The notes below the pieces were generated by a model. That model saw only the letters and a program-made list of their open reading frames with translations. It searched no databases and was not told where the DNA came from. This document shows, one piece after another, positions 55,786 through 64,000 of a stretch of 64,000 bases of DNA (positions are counted from its first letter, which is position 1; every line of letters starts with the position of its first letter). A program made the position numbers and the translations under genes. The DNA is taken from assembly GCA_027922465.2 (NCBI GenBank), contig BQMF02000047.1:1240001-1304000 (forward strand). The letters are read 5' to 3'. This stretch comes from Turritopsis dohrnii. Taxonomy: Eukaryota; Cnidaria; Hydrozoa; Anthoathecata; Oceaniidae.

Positions 55786-58314
55786 ATTTTTTGAGTTATA
55801 TGATGTCGTTAATTTATCTTTTTTTATGAAGCACCATATTAACGTATGCATGTCATTCATTGTTGTTTTTTCTTGATAAATTTCTTCTTCTGCAAGTGTC
55901 ATGTTTCTATGGAAACGTCTTCGGTTCTTGACTGAAGAAAGGAATTGGATAAGTAAGATTATTTTGAATGGACAAGTTGATTTGCACTTGGCTCTTGTTA
56001 TGGTTTACAACACGCGATACATCATCATCTTTATCAGAATACATTTTTATCAGATGACAAGCGTAGTTTAACTACCATCTTTAATCCCCTTTCCCTAATT
56101 CACTAGGCACTGAAATCTTACATTAGCGGACAAAATAAGATTATAAATCCGACTTGCTTGATCGTTTTACTTTGTAACTATTTTTTTTACTGTGAAATAC
56201 TTATCTGCCAAAACATGACAGCAACGAAGACACGACGCACAATCGTGAACATTTAACATTTGGCCGTGGCTTAAGAAACCCGGATACAGCAGCGTCATTT
56301 TTCCTTCAAAATTCAAAAATGAAAATTTTGGCTAATCAATATTTGGTGACCTCAGTCAAGCAAGGTTCAATCGATGGTGTGTATGATGCAGAGATATAGT
56401 TGTTTGACTAAGATCGTGATTTCTTCTTCAAAATGATGCTTGTTAGCATCTAGATGTTGTTTAAAAGTCGGTTTCCAGTTAGCTGCACGACTGAGTGAGC
56501 TGATCGTTGATCCACTCAGTAGTTTGAACGATTTGAACTACAAGGTGAATAAGATGACACCAGCCAATCAATAGGCAGAATGAACAGGTTATCGGCCTTT
56601 AGTTTTATAACTTTTTGGAGACTTGGTGGAATAAAACAGGTTTAATTCATTAAATGGAGATATTTGATGTAGCCGAGGTTTCATTTATCATTTCTAGTCG
56701 AAACAAAGAAATGGAATATTAAATTGTTTTTGAAGCAAAAAGAAATAACTTCGTGATGGTTCTCAAAAAACTTTTTTTTGATATTTAACTGTGAAAAATT
56801 GAACAGTTCATTTTTGAAAATACAAGCACGTTATCTCCAGGTTGTTGGTGTTTTGATGTTATTATGTTTTGTCCTTCATAAATGAAGAGATAAGTGTCAT
56901 GTTGCCAGCTTGAAGTTGACAAGTTGTCGAAGTGAGTGTGTTGTTATTTGTCTCGATGGGAAATTGGCTTCTAGAAATTCTTTCCTTTTCGGGCGACATA
57001 CAGCAATGAGGTTGAAAAATCGGAAATTTCTTGTTCGTGACCCTCCTTCTTAGTTGTTTTAATAAACTGTTCTTAGTAATAAGATAAGTTAAGAAGAATA
57101 TAAACAAGTGAAGGAGGGATTGTTTACGTGATGAGCAATGAGTATCATTTCAAACATACGTAAAAGATTAGGTGAAAGTCATTAATTAGGATAAGTAGTT
57201 GATGCAATGGAAATCCTCCATCAGGATATTCAAGTGATCCTTTTTGCTTTTCGTTTCGTTTCCCCATGGTAGCTTTTGATCCGCTTCTAGTGGAATAGTT
57301 TTTGATCAACTTTTGAACATTTTTTTGAGTACGGAAATAACGTGGCAACTATGAAACTTTCTGAATCATAAATTGCGTTCAATGAAAATCCGAGTTCTTT
57401 CAAGACGCCATTAACTTTTTAAACATATAAAATTGGTCAAGCTGGTCATATGAAAAATCAAAAGATATATAACGGTTTTTTCCATACCTTCATTCGTCAT
57501 CTTGCATAAATTTTTAATTTTAGCATATGATGAACTCAAACACAACTGTGTGGAGGCATTTATTTGACTAATTATTTTCCTTATAAGGAAATGATAAACA
57601 ACTTTGTCGTGGGATGAAAAAACATTAGCGAGACGATAATCGCAATATATCCTTTTCATCCGTTGTATGGCATCCTTTTTTATCATAACATCAACAATTT
57701 TTTCCTCTTGATATATGTTCAATTTACTACTCATACTTTATATATGAATCATATTTGTGATCCGAATCAACCGCTTCCCCCTTGAATTATGTTTGGTTGT
57801 AAAAATGCCATATACACACAGCCCTTGAAATAGGTTTCACAGCTTCAACATGGCTAATAAGAATATGATTACCTCCTCATTTAAACTACATGAAAAAAAA
57901 TATCGAAAAATGGTGAATATAAAATTCATTACATTACATTTACATTAAAAAATGTTCAATAAAATAATTCTTTCATCAGGAAAGTTTCATAAGGTTTCTG
58001 ATATAACTGCATGAGCTTTTGGCATGAGATATTGATACTATAAATAGCATAATTACGCATCATATTTAATCGGAGAGCTGGTTACTAAAATATCCATCCT
58101 GTTATAAAACATCACATTACGGAGATAATTATCAGTGCTGTTAGTGTGGAGTCTTGCTTTTCAACATAAATGACATGTGTACGTGTATGTACATAAATTA
58201 AGCCTTCCGTTCAGCTGGAAACATTTAAATTTCATCACTGTTCATACGGCCGACAGACTGATTTAATTCATTGACAAGTTCAGAGCACTTCCAACTATCC
58301 TTAACCGGATCGAC
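55786..58314. other. Intergenic between cystatin and the PTB adaptor
   Basis: No gene supported. A 107-residue minus-strand frame (57411-57734) has no recognisable domain. A candidate 5' non-coding exon of the next gene ends at 58317 (CATG|GTAAGT). Confidence 0.5.
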
Positions 58315-59022
58315 ATGGTAAGTCTCTTTTTATTACAATGAAAATGTAGATACTTTAGATGTATTACACCATAAACATGGATCGTTAGATTTATAGTGAA
58401 GAGCGAAGGCTTATTAAAATATTTTGAACGTCACTTCGAAATACGAGCGTGACGTAATACGTTTGTTGCGTAGAGCTTAAAAAAATGGAAACTCATACAA
58501 AAATTTGAGTCATTCAAATTTCTTTAGTTTATTATAAGCCGTTAATACCTTCGTTTACTTCACGTGATAATTAAAATGCATGAACTTGTTTTCGTTGCGT
58601 GGAAAGCCAAAATCAATTAATACGTACGTTGTGTAGTGTCGATTTCATAATAAATGCATGTCATTGGAGCATAGCAATCAATCAGTTCACATACACGATC
58701 AAAATTGTTTTTGATAAATTAAAAAAAAAACACACACAATCATATATTTCTGTGGTAAGTTTTATAATTTGTTCGATAATTTTTTTTGATATCTATTGTT
58801 AAGACAGAAAAGCGCTCTTAACTCTATTCAGTTGTTACATCAAAATATATCACAGGTATAACGTAATATATCGTAGTATCGTTTGGAATCGTTTTTATCT
58901 GAGAGCTAGTTACAGGTTTAAGAAAATTATTTGATCAGCTGAATTTTGAATTAAATAATTATATACTAATGTAATATTATTTTCAGGCTCCTGCACGAAG
59001 AAAATCGAGCATAGGTTTGACG

Positions 59023-62000
59023 ATGGACGCTCTTAAAGCAGCTTCTGATATACTGAAGAACAGTCCCAAAAATATCAAAAGAAAAATTGATGAAAAATTA
59101 AACAGAGAAAGTAAATTAGTACTTACATCTTTAAGCCTGGTTTACATTATGCTACCATTCTTTACTAATATTATTGTTTATGTTTGTTTGAAGAACTGGC
59201 AGAAGATTGGATCCATAACAGGGAGAATGTACAAAATGGCGTTACTTTTAATGTCAAGGTGATTTACTTTATTGTTTATTTGTTTTGTTTTATGTTGTGA
59301 CAATCCAAGTCATCGACTAAACGAAAAATTTCATGGTTAGGTACTTGGGAAAAGGATAGCTAGTCATCCACAAGGGAAAGGTTGTACTGATGCCACAGTT
59401 GAAGAGCTCGTTCAAAAACATAAACATGTAAGTTTATCTTTCTGTACTGATTAAAATGACAGAAAGCGGAATATCGTAAATACTAATCTGTAATTGAAAG
59501 TCTTTTGAATGAATTGTTGTCTCATCCTGATAAAAGATTTTAATACTTCCACGATGACTAATTCTAGAATGGCAAAACTGAAAAATTACAGAAAGTTTCC
59601 ATCATGGTGGACAGCAAAAAAATGATCATCCGAGATCTTGTCACTCATGTATGGATTTCTCAAAATTTCTCACTTTTTATTTAGAATTTTGAAAAATTAT
59701 GAAAAATTGCTAATAAATGTAATTTTTTCTAGGAGCTGGTAGAAGACATACCTGTCCATAGGTAAGACTTCATGGTTTCAATTGACGTCAAATATGCAAT
59801 CTACTCTTTTCATCGTTTTATTGTTTCTAACGAATTTTCAATGAATATTGTCAGTAATCAATCAAGCGCCGCCCTCAAAAAAGTTCACCCTCCTACCACG
59901 AGGCATTATATTACAATACCATCTTCCACCCTTTTGTAAACTCGACCTCAATTGCGCCACTGTTGAAAATATTGTTACACCTTTTTACAAGCATTTTCTG
60001 AATTATTTAGAATCTCCTACTGCACAGCTGACCCTAACTATCCGAAGGTTTTCGCGTTGATTGCAAGAGAAAAAGCAACAAAAAAACTATATACACATTC
60101 TTTTCTAACAAACAGAAAGGCTATGGTAATCTTTTAATTCTTTCTGAGAAATTCAATCATAATTTTAATACATCTTGAATTTCAACAAACTTTTAATTGT
60201 TTATTAGGCTGAAGCAATTGCATTGACGGTGGCGCAAGCTTTTACAATGGCGTACGAAGAATGGGAGGTAAGATTGTTGGATAATACGCCCCAAAAAAAT
60301 CCACTTGTCAGTTCATAATGTTAGTTCATGAATAAGGTTTGTGGAATCAACAAAGAGGATATTTGGGGGTCCTTGTCAGTTAATCCCCCCTCTCCTCCAA
60401 AAAAAACTTAACCCTAATCCTAACAGATTTTTTTTTGGAGGTTGGGGATAACCGACAAGTAGCTAGTTGGATATAGACCTTTTCGGAAAATACGTCACAG
60501 CTAATCTTGCCTCGCATTTGTTTCGTTTTTGAAAAGAAATGATGTCCGAAGGGAAAATGTTGCAAGAACGTTTTTTATAATGCTTGACACTAAAGCTTGG
60601 TTTCCAATAAAGAAATTTTATCGTGCGATCGTCGCACTACAGTCGTACTACAGTCGCACGACGTAATGGAAACACTTGTCGTGCAACATGTGGAAGATCG
60701 TGCAACATTTTTTGATGTCGCACAACAATGTCGTAGAGATAGAAAAAATTCTATCTCCACGACAGTCGTGCTACAGTTGCAATAGCAAGTGCTCAAATAT
60801 ATTGGGTGACATTCGCAGATATTGATAAAAAAACAACTCACGACCATGAAAATGAGTTCGGATACTAAAAAAGGTGGTATGCTCCTGTTACTGAACGACT
60901 TTTAAACAGTCTGCAAACCCAGGAAGAGTGCTTTCTCTTTCTCTGCATATTTCTTCTACGTTTTAAGAAGCTCAATAACGTTGCACAAAGGGAAAGCTGA
61001 TAAGTTCACAACAAAACGCTTGTCCAATTTGAAATAATATTTTGAATTTCTCGCCAAACATTTGTAAACAAACCACGCGAAATCGTGTAATAGAAACAAG
61101 GCTGTCGTGCAACAAAAAGTCGTGCGACAAGTCGCACAACATTTGTTGCACGACGATCGCACGATAATTTTTTGTTATTGGACACCAAGCTTAAGAAGTA
61201 ACGAAAGAAAACCATTGCTTCTTAGGCCCATTTCATAAGCTGTGCCGTGCCGAGCCGAACTCGACAAATTTTCTCTGAGTTCGGCTCGGCACAGCTTATA
61301 AAACCAATATTCAGCCGTGCCGAACCGAGCCGTGCCGCACAGCTGACCTGGCCGTGCCGCACGCCTCGGCACGGCTTCTTGGCTCGACTGTTTGAAACGA
61401 AATGGTGAGCCGAGCCGTGCTGACGCATGCGTATATTTCAAGAAACTTGCTTACTTTGCAAAAAAAAGATTCCTTTTTAAATAATATTTCAATATGGCGA
61501 CCGAGAAAACCATGCTACAGATTCTTGAAGAGCAATCTGCTCGTATAGTTAATGAAGAACGAGAGGAACGTGAAAAACTCGAAAGTTCAGATAAAGATCA
61601 AACAGACGAAGAGATTATTCATAAATTATATACTAATAAACGAAAGAAAATGAGTGTAAATAATGTAAAAAACGATAAAAATAAACGAAAACCGTCATCA
61701 AAAGTTCAAATAGTTCAGCAACGAGATAATGATAATGAAGCTGATGGAGGATCCAGACTTAATATAAGAAACCCAACTAAAATACTTAATCTTTCTCTTC
61801 TCTGTCTCTCTTCGAATTCGAGAATACAGAAGCATTTTGTTGTTATAAACAGCCACAATTCTGAAAAATTTGGCGCGATTCGGCTTGGCTCGGCTCGGCT
61901 CTTATGAAACGATGTGTCGAAGAGAGCTGAGCCGAGCCGTGCTGAGGAAATTTCCGAGTTCGGCTCGGCACGGCACAGCTTATGAAATGGACCTAAGAAG

Positions 62001-63106
62001 TAATGAAATAAAAACGACAATAAGAAGTAACAAAAGAAAACCGACACTATGGAGCTCTAGAAGCTTAAGTTAGGACTTATAATTACGAGCGATTCATAGA
62101 GGCACTAATGGGCCTGCGAATCTGTATTTCCTGAATAATAATAATAATTGATTACATTAGTAAGTTAAAACATTAGAAACGAGGCAAGATCTTCAGTGAC
62201 GTAATTTCCGAAAAGATCTATTGGGTCAGTCTTCTAGGAGTCAACATCAACACTCTTCTTGGTGGCTTTGAAGATGAAACAGCAGTTGATGGAGAGCTAA
62301 ACATTTTCTATGATACTTATTGTAGGAAAAATCCAAAGAGAGACAAAAACAGGTAGAAGACGATCAAGAAAATGACGCTAAGGAGTTATATGGAAACATT
62401 GGTGCAGAAAAAACTGAATCATCACAGAAAAATAAAAATCCTTTCAAAGCATATTCAGAAGAAGATGAAGATGATTTTCGATACGTTTCAAATGTTTTAA
62501 CACCACAAGTGGAAACTGTTGTAAGTGTGTTACACTAAATTAAAAACTTGAATGAAAAATAAACTTGCCATTGATCAGAATTTAGAACACAACTTTGCAC
62601 AAGCAGAATTTCCTTAGTGTATAAAAGTAATGTTTTGAACGCTGAACTATCGACATTATGTATCTTGTATAAAAAATCTGACGGAACTTTGAATTATTTT
62701 TATCAGGAAATCGTCAAAACGACCTATGAATCACCAGACGAAGAAGATGAATTTACGATGTGAGTTGACTTTTATTTTCAGCTACATTGATGTTTTTGTA
62801 TTCATTTCCAGGATGAAAATAAAATATTTTTTTGCTCTCTTCAGACTGGCAGCATCTCGTACCAAACAACTCGATACCGGACTTGTTCGTAAAGCAACTT
62901 TCAAAGGGAATGTAAGCGACTACTTAGCTGTGAATAACACTTTCAAAGATCTTGAAAGAGCTCGTTCAACAGAAGACTTGTCTGCATCTCCGTGGAATTC
63001 GCCTACGCCTTCTCCCAGAAATTCACCCCCACAATCACGCCCGTTTGAATTTCATGGACATGTGCCTATTGAAAAAAAAGCGCCAGACAATTTGATCGAG
63101 TTTTAG
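59023..63106 (+). CDS. LDLRAP1: ARH/LDLRAP1-like PTB-domain clathrin adaptor
   Basis: Exons 58987-59110 (start ATG 59023), 59194-59258, 59341-59427, 59568-59648, 59733-59761, 60011-60125, 60208-60267, 62326-62520, 62707-62759, 62845-63106; 344 residues, all phases consistent. MDALKAASDIL resembles the ARH N-terminus and decides the start. Splicing from an ATG at 58315-58317 would add 13 residues. PTB/PID domain at about 30-175 (LAEDWIHNRENV, RISYCTAD, LTVAQAFTMAYEEW), which in ARH binds NPxY tails of LDL-receptor family proteins. An NPF (213-215) may bind EH domains. DEFTILAASR (254-263) fits the F-x2-L-x3-R motif by which ARH binds the AP-2 beta appendage. No canonical clathrin box; it ends NLIEF. 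An in-frame upstream acceptor for the last exon lies at 62811. Confidence 0.9.
60371..60460. repeat. Small hairpin with telomere-like loop (adaptor intron)
   Basis: Arms CTTGTCAGTTAATCCCC and GGGGATAACCGACAAG, with a TCCTCCAAAAAAAA / TTTTTTTTTGGAGG inner pair, flank CCCTAATCCTAAC. Resembles the 12596-12756 hairpin in having CCCTAA units between arms. Confidence 0.5.
60593..61192. mobile_element. 600-bp MITE with GTCGTGC subterminal repeats (adaptor intron)
   Basis: AAGCTTGGTTTCCAATAA at the left and the inverse TTATTGGACACCAAGCTT at the right, with ATCGTGCGATCGTCG continuing the TIR. Motifs related to GTCGTGCAACA and GTCGCAC recur at least ten times in both orientations. No transposase. Confidence 0.75.
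61214..62004. mobile_element. 791-bp MITE with GC-rich ~50-bp TIRs (adaptor intron)
   Basis: CTTCTTAGGCCCATTTCATA then AGCTGTGCCGTGCCGAGCCG at the left is inverted at the right with about two mismatches in 50 bp. The GTGCCGAGCCGAACTCG unit recurs inside. The TTA/TAA at the ends hints at a Harbinger-like TSD but is part of the palindrome, so class is undetermined. An internal 137-residue frame (61494-61907) is charged and overlaps the right TIR; its coding status is doubtful. Confidence 0.75.
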
Positions 63107-63775
63107 TTAATTTATGAAAATTAATATTTGTAAATAGTAATTATGCAACTTTGTTACCACGCTATTTATCAACAAGTATGTAACAAAGCTGCAAACTTTA
63201 TTGATGATGTTATTTATCAGAAAATATATATTAAATTTCACTCAGACAAATTTCACTCGTGCATATTTCACTCGAACATATTTATTCATATTCATCGACA
63301 AGGTGCGACAACGTAAATATAGATCTTTTCAAAGTTCTTTTTGTCAATCTACACCACATGGCGAAGCAATTTGAAGATGTTCCAACATCAGAGATTGCTG
63401 TTATCACATAACTATCGCATGATTGATCAGTTTAAAATGTTGAGATCAATCGAATATTGGAAAAGATTTATACGTCCATGATCAAACTGATGTATATTCA
63501 AATTTCATGTTGATTGCAAATACGTTTGTGAAGCTGTTCAATGGCTCACACAGTGAACCAGTCTCTTCGTAATCTGTCTCAATATTCTGCCAGTAACGTT
63601 GATCGTGCAGCAAACCAACAAAACCACGATGGTCTTGCTATTTTGTTTTCTTCCAGTGACAGGATCTTCCATCCTCCTGGTATACATTAGAATTTGCTTT
63701 GCAACACCCTACATACAACAGTTACGTCGTGTGTAACATGACATAGCACCAGACATTCAAGACTTGACCCAAGTG
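63107..63775. other. Adaptor 3' UTR and spacer
   Basis: ATTAAA at 63230-63235 may be the adaptor's poly(A) signal. The rest would be intergenic, or 3' UTR of the minus-strand gene entering from the right. Confidence 0.5.
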
Positions 63776-64000
63776 TTATAAAATGTTAGAATCTACTATT
63801 TCCCTCAAAATGTCTCCTCTTCCGATATCATTCAATGATTTCAAAAATGCTATCACAGTTAACTCGGGTTCTAGAGTTTTAACTTGACTCAACAAGTTTT
63901 TGAAATTGTTAGGTCTTATCAGAACGTTATGTGGTTTCACTATATTGTCCCATATGTTTCCGATGATTTCCTCCCGATTAACGGATGTGTCCAGATATGC
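63776..64000 (-). CDS. 3' end of a minus-strand coding exon, truncated by the window
   Basis: Reading the minus strand from 64000, the frame is open for 74 codons to TAA at 63776-63778. It includes AYLDTSVNREEIIGNIWDNI, later IRPNNFKNLLSQVKTLEP, and ends LREIVDSNIL. The composition is that of a real helical protein (regular Leu/Ile spacing, balanced charge), and the spacing of helices is reminiscent of a death-fold (CARD or death domain), which is only a guess. It converges with the adaptor gene. No upstream sequence is available to fix the family. Confidence 0.55.
   Translation of the reverse strand, partial: AYLDTSVNREEIIGNIWDNIVKPHNVLIRPNNFKNLLSQVKTLEPELTVIAFLKSLNDIGRGDILREIVDSNIL

Noticed and set aside
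57411..57734. 107-residue minus-strand frame
   Set aside because: No domain, no splice context, no similarity recognised; length is possible by chance in 64 kb of AT-rich DNA.
61494..61907. 137-residue frame inside a MITE
   Set aside because: Its end is translated from the right TIR and the rest is charged low-complexity sequence; not supported as a gene.
1..64000. CRISPR arrays, bacterial operons, rRNA genes
   Set aside because: No regularly spaced repeats, no ribosome-binding-site-led operons and no rRNA signature; the window is eukaryotic.

Overview
This is a eukaryotic genomic window: AT-rich, with intron-split genes using GT-AG junctions, short introns of about 70-500 bases, and a very high load of DNA transposons. 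The gene set (GCNA, FIGNL1, CHMP1, a stefin-type cystatin and an ARH/LDLRAP1-type PTB adaptor) is that of a metazoan. The mix of Kolobok-like, pogo/Tigger-like, hAT-like and GalEa-like copia elements in an AT-rich, compact-intron genome suggests a non-bilaterian animal, most likely a cnidarian (hydrozoan-like). That placement is inference, not something the sequence proves.

Layout. 1-12.4 kb is repeat territory. It holds two small TTAA-flanked elements that carry only a THAP-domain exon (one intact, one frameshifted), diverged copies of a dispersed repeat, a tRNA-derived SINE, and a complete 4,553-bp pogo/Tigger-like transposon with 24-bp perfect terminal inverted repeats (TIRs) and two ORFs. 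12.4-17 kb has hairpin MITEs and no recognisable gene. 17,032-21,730 is a complete, very young Ty1/copia retrotransposon on the minus strand, with near-identical 98/100-bp LTRs, a GTTCG target duplication, an initiator-tRNA-Met primer site and one 1,408-residue ORF.

22.7-36.6 kb holds two plus-strand genome-maintenance genes about 1 kb apart: an intronless GCNA homologue (acidic region, SprT protease, zinc ribbon) and a 17-exon FIGNL1 (RAD51-regulating AAA ATPase). FIGNL1 introns contain at least six inverted-repeat elements, and one of its introns appears to end in TG rather than AG. 37.3-42.5 kb holds two minus-strand genes: a small coiled-coil protein of unknown function and the ESCRT-III subunit CHMP1, which includes a 20-nt microexon.

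42.5-51.3 kb is gene-poor, with two MITEs that both start TACCGTA and a degenerate tandem repeat. 51.4-55.8 kb is a three-exon stefin-type cystatin whose first intron holds a 2.9-kb hAT-like element. 59.0-63.1 kb is an ARH/LDLRAP1-like clathrin adaptor. Its last intron has two in-frame acceptors 33 nt apart, and only the downstream one creates the AP-2 binding motif. Another two MITEs sit in one of its introns. At the right edge a minus-strand coding exon runs off the window.

The host genes do not form one pathway. GCNA and FIGNL1 share a theme of germline or recombination-linked DNA repair, and CHMP1 and ARH share one of endosomal membrane traffic. Coordinates of exons were deduced by eye from reading frame, splice sites and family resemblance. 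No alignment search was run.
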